Origin: Myxococcus eversor
GTDB taxonomy: Bacteria; Myxococcota; Myxococcia; Myxococcales; Myxococcaceae
Assembly (NCBI RefSeq): GCF_010894455.1
Contig: NZ_JAAIXY010000001.1
Location: forward strand, 310,001 to 374,000
DNA: 64,000 nt
Reading direction: 5' to 3'
Shown here in pieces: positions 33,752 to 43,128 of the stretch (position 1 is the stretch's first letter; each line of letters begins with the position of its first letter). The translations under genes and the position numbers were made by a program. The notes beneath the pieces were generated by a model. That model saw nothing but the letters and a program-made list of their open reading frames with translations, ran no database searches and had not been told where the DNA came from.

Positions 33752-34006
33752 TCAGTTGGACATACAGACCCACTTGTTGTGGGGAATGGCCTGGCAGAAA
33801 CAATAACCCGGCGTGCCGTTGGCGAAGGTACAGCCAATCTCCCGGTCCGGGTTGCACCCCCTGCCCTGGAGGGACTCGCAGGTGGCGGCCTGCGCGGACA
33901 CGTCCTGCTCGGGAAGGGCGCCGGTCTCGGTGCCCTCCGCGACTTCTGCTCCGCCACAACCCACGATGGAAACGAAAGCCGCGAGCGCCAGTACACGAAG
34001 AACCAT
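33752..34006 (-). CDS. Small Cys-rich lipoprotein
   Basis: 84 residues from ATG 34006, with GGGG upstream. Signal MVLRVLALAAFVSIVGC with the same SIVGCGG lipobox context as the lipoprotein at 13420-13836. The mature part has eight or so Cys ('CESLQGRGCNPDREIGC', 'GYCFCQAIPHNKWVC'), likely disulphide-bonded. Unknown function. The longer ORF upstream is not supported by a start site. Confidence 0.7.
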   Translation of the reverse strand: MVLRVLALAAFVSIVGCGGAEVAEGTETGALPEQDVSAQAATCESLQGRGCNPDREIGCTFANGTPGYCFCQAIPHNKWVCMSN

Positions 34007-34066
34007 GATGGAAACCCCGTTGCAATTGTAGCCCTCGAATCCAACTGCGGGCCCGGGGTTTGCGTC

Positions 34067-34176
34067 AAGCGCTACCCTGCTGACGCGTTGCGCCCATTGT
34101 CCACGAACTCGCAATCCCAGATGTGCCCCTCATCCTCTGTGGGCTGTCTTTGGGATGGGTGGACACCTGGGCGTGA
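34067..34176 (+). pseudogene. Nitroreductase relic 2
   Basis: Reading 'KRYPADALR' in one frame, then after a frameshift near 34100 'ELAIPDVPLILCGLSLGWVD' up to TGA 34174-34176. This is the C-terminal part of nitroreductase-family enzymes (YPDAVR ... IPxxxxLCGLSLGxxD). It retains the LCG that relic 1 has lost. No other part of the gene is recognisable. Confidence 0.6.
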
Positions 34177-34287
34177 GACGTGGCCTCGGATGCCCATGGA
34201 AAGACGAGATGCGGGTGGCCCGGGACTTCTACGCGCGTTCGGAGGCATGATGGGGGGGGGCAGGGTCGTCGCAGGGGGAGCGCGGGA

Positions 34288-36117
34288 ATGTCGGAGTCGG
34301 TCGAGCTGAGGTGCCTCCGGTGTGGTGCTCCGGATGCGGGGAGCGTGGCGCGCTGTGTGTGCGGCGCCAGCCTCCGGGTCGACGTGGTGTTGCGAGACGC
34401 GGTGGCTGACGAGCGGACACGCTTCGCATTGGCCCGGGCCATCTCGCTGCTGGGGCCACCCGCGCCCTCGTTCTCCGAGGCGCGAAGCCTGCTCGCGACG
34501 GCGGGTGCTCCCCTGGCCCGTGGCGTCTTTCGCGCCTTCGCCGAGAAGCTCCTGGACGTGCTGCGCGCCCAGGGCGCCCGCGCGGACTTGCGGCCCTTCG
34601 TGGAGTCGGTGGTCCCCGCCCAGGAGTCCTCTCGCGGACTCCTGAGGGCGCTCGTGGGGGCCTGCATCCTGGTCGGGGTGCTGGGCGGCATCTGGGTGGC
34701 CCGCTCTCCTCGCTTCGAGCGCACGCGCTCGAATGTCCTGGCCCTCGCCACGGGTGAAGACCCGCCGAGCGAGGCAGCCCCCGTGCCCTCGGCCCTCTCC
34801 ACCGCGGAGATTTCACGCCGCGCCGGCCCGAGCACGTTGACCCTGCGGTGTGGCAGCAAGACGGGCTCGGGCTTCTTCGTGGACTCCGAGCTGGTGCTGA
34901 CCAACGAGCATGTGGTGTGTCCGCCAGGCAAGCTGATGACGGCGGTGCTCGCGGACGGGCGGGAGCTGCTTGGCGAGACGGTCGCCAGTGACGTGGACCT
35001 GGACCTCGCCACCGTCCGCGTCGTGGGCGCGAAGGCCGCACCGTTGCCGCTGGGGGACGTCACGCGCCTGGAGCCTGGAGACCCGCTGGTCTTCATCGGC
35101 AGCCCCAAGGGCCTGGACTTCACCGTGCACGAGGGGAAGGTGGGCTTCGTGGGCCGGCAGTACCTGGGCACCGGCTATGTGCAATTCAATGCTTCGGTGA
35201 ATCCGGGCAACAGCGGCGGGCCCCTGTTGAATGGACGTGGCGAGGTGGTGGGCGTCGTCTCGATGAAAATCGAGAACGCGGATGGGCTGGGGCTGGCGCT
35301 GCCCATCGCCTACGCGAGCAAGCTCGTCTCCGTGCCCACCACGCCCGAGTCCACGGCGCGGTGGACGGAGCTGCTCGAGCGCGTGGCGCGCGACGAGGAG
35401 CGCGAGGTGCGGCGCTTCCAGGTGGACACCGAGCAGCAGGTGGTCCTCTCGGTGCAGCGGGTCGAAGGGTTGGGGCTCTTCGTGCTGGTCGTCGAGCGGT
35501 TCGATTCGCCCCCCACGGCCGTGAAGCGCCGCATGGAGCTGGAGACGGAGGGGAAGACGTGCACGCTGGACCTGGAGTTCGAGGACTGGCGGCCCCTGAG
35601 CCAGTCCCTGGCGGCGCAGGAGGACTCACGGCGGCTGCGCTGGTTCCTCTCGCGAGGCCTCACCCGGGGAATCCACATTGGCGGCGCGCGGCTGCCCGTC
35701 GAGACCTGTTCGCTGCCAGAAGTCGGCACGGCCTGGGTGAAGTCAGGGCAGGGAAGTGGTGAGAACCAGGAGCGCATCGAGGTGTCGCTCAAGGACGTGC
35801 GGGAGGCCCGTGAGACGTGGAGCCGGAACCCCACGGGCATCCAGCGCTGGGAGAAAGAGCGCTTCAAGCAGAGGTTGGCGGGGACTCGCTCACGGGAAGA
35901 GGAGGAGCGGTGGCGCTCGTCCTTCGTCAAGGCCCGGGCGCGTGTCGCCCGCTTCGAGGAGGAGCGCGCGCGTCTGCGCAAGGACGAGTCCTCCGGCAAG
36001 CCGGTGGTGAAGCGCCAATTGGAAGTCGAGGAGGAACTGAAGCTGGCGAACCAGCAGCTCGCCGAGCTCGAGCGCTACGCCGCGGAGAAGAGCGTTCCTC
36101 CGGAGTGGCGGCGGTAG
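34288..36117 (+). CDS. Membrane-anchored HtrA-like serine protease with N-terminal zinc ribbon
   Basis: 609 residues from ATG 34288 (GGGGGAG upstream). A short Cys motif (CLRCG...CVCG, residues 9-26) looks like a zinc ribbon. A transmembrane helix spans about 116-134. The trypsin-like domain has His208 ('LVLTNEHVV'), Asp239 ('DVDLDLATV') and Ser309 ('VNPGNSGGPLL'), a complete triad of the HtrA/DegP type. No PDZ domain is evident; instead about 250 residues of beta-rich and then long charged coiled-coil-like helix (about 540-605) follow. The protease should face the periplasm and the ribbon the cytoplasm. Confidence 0.85.
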   Translation: MSESVELRCLRCGAPDAGSVARCVCGASLRVDVVLRDAVADERTRFALARAISLLGPPAPSFSEARSLLATAGAPLARGVFRAFAEKLLDVLRAQGARADLRPFVESVVPAQESSRGLLRALVGACILVGVLGGIWVARSPRFERTRSNVLALATGEDPPSEAAPVPSALSTAEISRRAGPSTLTLRCGSKTGSGFFVDSELVLTNEHVVCPPGKLMTAVLADGRELLGETVASDVDLDLATVRVVGAKAAPLPLGDVTRLEPGDPLVFIGSPKGLDFTVHEGKVGFVGRQYLGTGYVQFNASVNPGNSGGPLLNGRGEVVGVVSMKIENADGLGLALPIAYASKLVSVPTTPESTARWTELLERVARDEEREVRRFQVDTEQQVVLSVQRVEGLGLFVLVVERFDSPPTAVKRRMELETEGKTCTLDLEFEDWRPLSQSLAAQEDSRRLRWFLSRGLTRGIHIGGARLPVETCSLPEVGTAWVKSGQGSGENQERIEVSLKDVREARETWSRNPTGIQRWEKERFKQRLAGTRSREEEERWRSSFVKARARVARFEEERARLRKDESSGKPVVKRQLEVEEELKLANQQLAELERYAAEKSVPPEWRR

Positions 36118-36659
36118 GCTCTGGGCCTCGGGCTCCGCTTTCGCATCTGTCGCCGCGTCCGTGACAGGAGCGGGAACGAGGTTGGAGGGGACCGCTGGGG
36201 CTTTCGCGGCGGCCCTGGGATTTTTTGGGACGCCGCCCAGCCCATTCTGAAGCGCTTCACAGCCAGCCTGTGAAGCGCTTCACGGAGTCCGACGCAACCC
36301 TCTGAACTGCCGCGATGTGTGGCGTCCAGGGAGACCCTACGAGTTGCCCAGTCCACCTGTTGGATGCCCACCCTCAGTCGATGAGGACGTTGTCCTGGCA
36401 GTAGTTGTCGTTCAAAGACATGCCAAATAATGGCAGCGTGCCCGGCAGGTAGACGCCAGACTCACCGGCCGATGACCGACCGGTGTCGCGCGCATGGAGT
36501 CGATGTTCACTGAAGTGGAGCAGGCCCAGGTCGCTCCACCCTTGAATAAGGCGCCTTCCTCGCCGTCTGGTTCATGCATCTGGACCCAGCGCGGTCTGGC
36601 GCGATGGGGCCCGCCTGCGACGACCTCGGGCGGTGCACTCTCCGGCGCGAGGAGATCAC
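36118..36659. other. Long gap with a twin palindrome and no called gene
   Basis: Apart from the inverted repeat at 36248-36282, nothing definite. On the minus strand an open frame ends at about 36375 with 'GMSLNDNYCQDNVLID'. It could be the tail of a decayed gene, but it has no recognisable start or domain. Confidence 0.4.
36248..36282. promoter_or_regulatory. Twin palindrome, LacI-like double operator or cruciform
   Basis: TGAAGCGCTTCACAG (36248-36262) is the exact reverse complement of CTGTGAAGCGCTTCA (36268-36282), five bases apart. Each arm itself contains the 12-base perfect palindrome TGAAGCGCTTCA, a form close to LacI-family operators. The two centres are 23 bases apart. No T-run follows, so a terminator is less likely. 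The nearest downstream gene is the Cys-repeat protein at 36660. Confidence 0.6.
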
Positions 36660-37049
36660 GTGGATACGACGATTCGCAGCCGCACTCGAAGTGGCCTTTC
36701 CGCGCACACCAGAGCCTCTCTGCGCCACGGACTGCTTCTGGTGGCTTGGATGATTGGTGCCAGCTACCCGGCGCTCGTGCTGGCCAGAGACGGCGATTCC
36801 GGCTTCGCCATGTGCGTCAAGGCGGGTTACGTGGAACACGCCTGCGCCATGAACGGAACGCAGGCCTACGGCCGATGCGTCCAGAAGGGCTACCCGCCAT
36901 ACGCCTGCGAGCCGCAAAGCAAGATTGGCTATGCCATGTGTATCGAAGCGGGCTACCCGCCTTATGCATGCGCAACGGACGGGACACGTGCCTATGGCCA
37001 ATGCATCGAAGCGGGCTCCCCGCCCTATGCATGCGAGGAGAGGATGTAG
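36660..37049 (+). CDS. Exported protein with four Cys repeats
   Basis: 129 residues from GTG 36660, five bases after AGGAG. N-terminal region DTTIRSRTRSGLSAHTRASL then a hydrophobic core ending ALVLA, a long but plausible signal peptide. The mature part is four back-to-back units of about 22 residues of the form [YF]-[AG]-x-C-[VI]-x-x-G-x-x-x-x-A-C: FAMCVKAGYVEHAC, YGRCVQKGYPPYAC, YAMCIEAGYPPYAC and YGQCIEAGSPPYAC. Each unit offers one Cys pair. No family recognised. Confidence 0.7.
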   Translation: MDTTIRSRTRSGLSAHTRASLRHGLLLVAWMIGASYPALVLARDGDSGFAMCVKAGYVEHACAMNGTQAYGRCVQKGYPPYACEPQSKIGYAMCIEAGYPPYACATDGTRAYGQCIEAGSPPYACEERM

Positions 37050-37216
37050 GCACCGAATCGAGGGGCAACGGCACTGCGTCTGCCCAGCCAGGTCTGGTTC
37101 GTTCGTCGATTCGCTGGCCGTGGGTGGCCCGCCAGGTGCGCCCGTTGTGCGGAACCCGTGGCGCCGACCCGACGCGCGGCCGCTGCCGGGAGATTTCCGG
37201 GGCGGGGGAAGGGGAG

Positions 37217-37289
37217 TGGGCCCTCCTGGATTCGAACCAGGGACCAATCGGTTATGAGCCGACAGCTCTAACCGCTGAGCTAAGGGCCC
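37217..37289 (-). tRNA. tRNA-Ile (CAU anticodon, lysidine type)
   Basis: A 73-base cloverleaf. Acceptor GGGCCCT pairs with AGGGCCC. D arm GCTC/GAGC. Anticodon stem GTCGG/CCGAT with loop CTCATAA (anticodon CAT at 37254-37256 on the plus strand as ATG). T arm CCTGG-TTCGAAT-CCAGG. Discriminator A; no encoded CCA. The body closely follows bacterial tRNA-Ile2, whose C34 is modified to lysidine to read AUA, rather than elongator or initiator Met. This would require tRNA-Ile lysidine synthase elsewhere. Confidence 0.88.
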
Positions 37290-37410
37290 CCATGCATCAA
37301 CGACCCGCGTGCACGCTGGCATATCGCCGCGCATGCGTTGCTGGCAAGCGCCACCCGCCCCTGGTTTGACGCTGCCTCCCGCGTCGGCGTGAGGCTTTGC
37401 GGCGCCCGTG

Positions 37411-37833
37411 TCAGCCCTTCCTCCTGGCGGTAGCGGCGACCTTCTTGCGAGCGGCCTTCGGTTTCGTGGCCGCCTCAGGTGTCTCGGCCACCTTCACCCG
37501 GAACACCTGTCCCCGCTGCTCCACCGTGACGCCCTCGGCGCGCAGGCGCTTCGCCTGCTCGCTCGCCACGGTGGTCGCCAGCGTCCCGCCCGACTTCGTG
37601 ACACGCCACCACGGCACCTCCCGCCCTGGAGGCAGCGTCGCCATCTCGCGCCCCACGCCGCGCGCCGCGCCGGGCCGGCCCGCATACAGCGCCACCTGCG
37701 AGTACGAGCGCACCTGGCCTCGCGGAATCGCTCGCACCGCGCGCCACACCGCCTCGGAGAAGGGCGGACGCTTCGGCGGAGCCGAGGCCTCGGGTTCCGC
37801 TCGGGACTTCGTCCTGGACTTGGAGAGCGCCAC
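37411..37833 (-). CDS. Alkyltransferase-like (ATL) protein, Cys replaced by Trp
   Basis: 140 residues from GTG 37833. The frame runs back to 37911, but that would translate through the rpoD terminator hairpin. The core matches the O6-alkylguanine-DNA methyltransferase C-terminal domain ('FSEAVWRAVRAIPRGQVRSYSQVALYAGRP', then 'GTLATTVASEQAKRLRAEGV'). In the active site the PCHRV of true methyltransferases is PWWRV, so the alkyl-accepting Cys is Trp, as in ATL proteins. ATLs bind O6-alkylguanine and hand it to nucleotide excision repair. A Lys/Arg/Ala-rich tail follows. Confidence 0.85.
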   Translation of the reverse strand: MALSKSRTKSRAEPEASAPPKRPPFSEAVWRAVRAIPRGQVRSYSQVALYAGRPGAARGVGREMATLPPGREVPWWRVTKSGGTLATTVASEQAKRLRAEGVTVEQRGQVFRVKVAETPEAATKPKAARKKVAATARRKG

Positions 37834-37856
37834 GGCGCCCGACTCTAGAAACACGA

Positions 37857-37887
37857 AGGCCCCCGGTCCATGAAGGAGCGGGGGCCT
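37857..37887 (-). terminator. Rho-independent terminator after rpoD
   Basis: AGGCCCCCG (37857-37865) pairs with CGGGGGCCT (37879-37887) across 13 bases. Reading leftward, TCGTGTTTCT follows. It ends the rpsU-yqeY-dnaG-rpoD block about 46 bases past the rpoD stop. Confidence 0.75.
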
Positions 37888-37932
37888 CGCGCGCTTCCCG
37901 GGACGGCTCATGGTGGAGCCGTCAGGAAGGCG

Positions 37933-40026
<2,094 letters not shown>

Positions 40027-40118
40027 TCGGGTACTTCTCCTTAAGAAATTCAGGGGCTTGAGGCCTGGGGCGAGCCGGCCGATCTACCGCAAAGTCAGGG
40101 TTTCTTACAAACGCGAAG

Positions 40119-41933
40119 TCAAACCGGTTGCATGGGCGCCTTTGTTCCCGGGGAAGCGGGCTTGAGCTCCTCCAGGACACGCTTCTTGAGCGCCAGCAGT
40201 TCCACGCGCTCCGACAACAGTTGCCGCGTCTCTTCCGTGAGGTCGAACGCTCCCGGCGTCTGCTCTGTCGCGCGCTTTATATAAGTGAGCCGCTCATCGA
40301 TGCGCCGCACCATGATTTCCCGACAGATGGCGAAGAAGGCGTGCTCCAGCTCCTGTCCTTCCGAGGGGAGCTGGCGCCAGGACGTCTCGATGGCGCGTTT
40401 CACGGACTCGCCAGCCTCGAAGAGCGCGTCCTGCGCGCCCTGGCCCGACGTGGCGTGCGCGAGCGCCATGCGCAGTCCCATGTGGGACAGCTCGTCACAG
40501 ACACGAAAGACATCCCTGTCGAGCAGGCGAGGGTCCCTCAGCACGGTGGCCACATAGAGCGCCTCCATGGGCGGGGGCGGCTTCTCGGGGAGCGGGCGGG
40601 CGGCCGCGGTGGCACCGCCATCCTGTGAACCCGAAGCGGCGGGCTTGGGCGTGGGGGGCACCTTGCTGCGCAGCGCGGCCTCCACGTCATTGGAGCGCCA
40701 GCCGAAGTGCTCCGCGAGGGCGGAGAAGAGCGACGCGCGCACCAGTCCCACGGGCACCTGTGCCGCCACGGGCTTGAGCCGCTCGAGTGCCGCCATCTTC
40801 TCCTCGAAAGACGCCCCCTTGCCCTGGGGGAGCAGGGAGGCGAACAGGTACGCGGTGAGCGGTTGCGCGCTTTCCAGCAGCTGCTCCACGCCTTCCGCTC
40901 CCTCTCGACGCGCGAAGACGTCTGGATCATCCCCCTGGGGAAGCAAGGCCACCCGGGCGGTCGCCCCGGCGGCGAGCAGGGGACCGGCGAGCCGCTCCAC
41001 CGCCGCGATTCCGGCCGAGTCCCCGTCGAGCAGGAGCACCAGCTCCCGGGCCTCGCCGCGCTTGAGCACCTGCATGTGGCCCGGGGTGAGGTTGGTGGAG
41101 CACAGCGCCACCGCGTGGCGCACGCCCACCTGATGCAGGCCGATGCAGTCGAAGTAGCCCTCCACGAGGACAGCGGACTTGCGCTTGCGGACCTCGTCGC
41201 GCGCCTGGTCCATGCCGAACAGCGTGTCGCTCTTGTTGAAGAGCCGCGACTCGCGCGAGTTGAGGTACTTGGGCCCTTCCTCGGCGCCGACGAGGCGGCC
41301 ACCGAAGGCGATGGGGCGGCCCTCGGGAGCGCGGATGGGCACCATCAGCCGGCTGCGGAAGAAGTCGTAGCAGCCGTCTCCGGTGTTTCGCTTGAGCACC
41401 AGCCCGGCCTTCATGGCCCACTCCAACATGCCTGTCTTTTGACAGCGCTCCGCGAGCAGGCTCCAGGCGTTGGGCGCCCAGCCCAACCCGAAGGACTGCG
41501 CCGTCTCTTCCGACACGCCGCGGCTCGCGATGTAGGCCCGCGCGGAGCGGCCTTCGTCCTGCCAGAGGATGGAGCGGAAGTGCTCGGCGGCCAGGTCCGT
41601 GGCCTCCTTGAGCTGCTGGCGCTCGCGCATGCCGGGGTCCTGCTGCGCCTCCAGGTCGATGCCCAGCTCGCGCGCCAGGTCCCTCACCGAGTCGAGGAAC
41701 GTCTTGCCCAGGTAGCGCTGGACGAAAGACACCGCGTCCCCGCTCGCCCGGCAGCCGTGACAGAAATAGAAGTTCTTCTCCGGCACCACGTAGAAGGACG
41801 GCGTCTTCTCCTGATGGAAGGGACAGCGCCCCTTCCACTCGCGGCCCGCCTTCTTCAGTTCCACATGTCGGGAGATGAGGCCCACGAGGTCTACACGCTC
41901 GAGGACTTCCTGGATCTTGTGTTCCGGGATCAT
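40119..41933 (-). CDS. dnaG: DNA primase DnaG
   Basis: 604 residues from ATG 41933 (GAGGGG eight bases upstream; a GTG nine bases earlier is possible). CHC2 zinc finger ('GRCPFHQEKTPSFYV' and 'FYFCHGCRASGD'), the catalytic core 'FRSRLMVPI', and a Toprim domain with the Glu in 'LVEGYFDCIGLHQVG' and DGDSAG. A less conserved C-terminal helicase-binding region of about 160 residues follows. It makes RNA primers at the replication fork. It lies 92 bases upstream of rpoD on the same strand. Confidence 0.96.
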   Translation of the reverse strand: MIPEHKIQEVLERVDLVGLISRHVELKKAGREWKGRCPFHQEKTPSFYVVPEKNFYFCHGCRASGDAVSFVQRYLGKTFLDSVRDLARELGIDLEAQQDPGMRERQQLKEATDLAAEHFRSILWQDEGRSARAYIASRGVSEETAQSFGLGWAPNAWSLLAERCQKTGMLEWAMKAGLVLKRNTGDGCYDFFRSRLMVPIRAPEGRPIAFGGRLVGAEEGPKYLNSRESRLFNKSDTLFGMDQARDEVRKRKSAVLVEGYFDCIGLHQVGVRHAVALCSTNLTPGHMQVLKRGEARELVLLLDGDSAGIAAVERLAGPLLAAGATARVALLPQGDDPDVFARREGAEGVEQLLESAQPLTAYLFASLLPQGKGASFEEKMAALERLKPVAAQVPVGLVRASLFSALAEHFGWRSNDVEAALRSKVPPTPKPAASGSQDGGATAAARPLPEKPPPPMEALYVATVLRDPRLLDRDVFRVCDELSHMGLRMALAHATSGQGAQDALFEAGESVKRAIETSWRQLPSEGQELEHAFFAICREIMVRRIDERLTYIKRATEQTPGAFDLTEETRQLLSERVELLALKKRVLEELKPASPGTKAPMQPV

Positions 41934-42263
41934 GTCGGCCACCCCTCGTCCCGCACCTGGGCGGGCGCACTCCCGACATCCTGGCAGCCGGGCCTGACGT
42001 CGCCCGTCTGGTCGCCAACCCGCTGGATCACCCCGCCCACGAGGGCGAAGGACCGGCGGCGGGGGGCGAATGGGAAGGCTGGGGACACGTTGGGGCTCCT
42101 ACGGCCCGACGGCGCCACCCCTGGGGGGGTAGGGGCGCACGGCGGACTGGCCCTGGCACTTAATGACGGGGAGACGGGGGAGCAAGTTTCCGCTCACCCC
42201 AATCCCATCCACCCGAGGGGTCGCGGGAGCAAGCGAGCGACCCCGAACGGGTGGGAGACGACT
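41934..42263. other. 330-base gap inside the rpsU-rpoD block
   Basis: No gene seen. The stretch is very G/C-rich with C-runs. It may hold an internal promoter for dnaG-rpoD, since yqeY ends at 42264, but no clear -35/-10 pair stands out. Confidence 0.4.
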
Positions 42264-42722
42264 TCAGCCGAGCTTCGCGAGCTGCGCCTTGACGGCCTCG
42301 GAGATGGCCTTGCCCTCGGCCTTGCCCTGGATCTTGGGGGTGAGGTTCTTCATCACCATGCCCATGTCCTTGGAGCTCTGGGCACCCACCTCGGCGATGG
42401 CGGCCTGGACGGCGGCGGCCAGCTCGTCGGGGGTGAGCTGCTGGGGGAGGTAGCTCTGGAGGACGGCGATCTCCGCCTCTTCCTTCTCCGCCATCTCCGG
42501 CCGGTTGCCGGCCTTGAACTGCTCCACGGAGTCGCGACCCTTCTTGATGAGGCCGGCGACGACGGTCAGCACACCCGCGTCATCGAGAGCGGACGCACCG
42601 GGCTCCACTTCCTTGTACTTGATGGCGCTCTTGATGGCTCGAATGACCGTGGTGCGCAGCTCGGTCTTGGACCGCATCGAGTCCTTCAGGTCCGCGTCGA
42701 GCCGTTCCTTGAGGGTTGCCAT
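42264..42722 (-). CDS. yqeY: GatB/YqeY domain protein
   Basis: 152 residues from ATG 42722, with GGAG eight bases upstream. 'LKERLDADLKDSMRSKTELRTTVIRAIKSAIKYKEVE' and 'YLPQQLTPDELAAAVQAAIAEVGAQSSKDMGMVMK' are the standard YqeY sequence, ending in the small helical domain shared with GatB. YqeY resembles the tRNA-binding tail of the amidotransferase subunit and is often found between rpsU and dnaG. Precise function in the cell is unsettled. Confidence 0.93.
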   Translation of the reverse strand: MATLKERLDADLKDSMRSKTELRTTVIRAIKSAIKYKEVEPGASALDDAGVLTVVAGLIKKGRDSVEQFKAGNRPEMAEKEEAEIAVLQSYLPQQLTPDELAAAVQAAIAEVGAQSSKDMGMVMKNLTPKIQGKAEGKAISEAVKAQLAKLG

Positions 42723-42822
42723 ATATGCGACTCCGCTGGGTGGTGGTTCGGGGGGACTGGACGACGGGAGCCAGGGCACCTGACTGCTGGAGGGCGCCCC
42801 GGCTCTCACGCCGGCCTCGCGA

Positions 42823-43017
42823 CTAGAACGACTTGCGGGCCTTCTTCACCGCGCGCTTCTTGGCGGCGAGGGCCTTCTTCTTCCGCTTCACGGAAGGCTT
42901 CTCGTAGTGCTCGCGCTTGCGGATCTCGGAAAGGATTCCGGCCTTTTCAGTGGCCTTCTTGAAGCGCTTGAGAGCGCTTTCAATGGATTCACCCTCTTTC
43001 ACTCGGATACCGGGCAT
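42823..43017 (-). CDS. rpsU: 30S ribosomal protein S21
   Basis: 64 residues from ATG 43017, preceded by a near-perfect AAGGAGGT. Sequence '[46 protein letters not shown]' is canonical S21, with a basic Lys/Arg/Ala tail. It binds the small subunit near the anti-Shine-Dalgarno helix. First gene of the block with yqeY, dnaG and rpoD. Confidence 0.96.
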   Translation of the reverse strand: MPGIRVKEGESIESALKRFKKATEKAGILSEIRKREHYEKPSVKRKKKALAAKKRAVKKARKSF

Positions 43018-43128
43018 GAGTTCACCTCCTTCCGCCATGCGTCAATGTGTGTGTACCTCAAAAGGGGAGCGGGTATGTCCTAGCGGGGGCCAAAACGCAA
43101 GGACGCAGGAGGGAAAAGCCCGGGGCGG

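Noticed and set aside
36363..36550. Minus-strand open frame ending GMSLNDNYCQDNVLID
   Set aside because: Looks protein-like but has no start, no domain and no support beyond composition.
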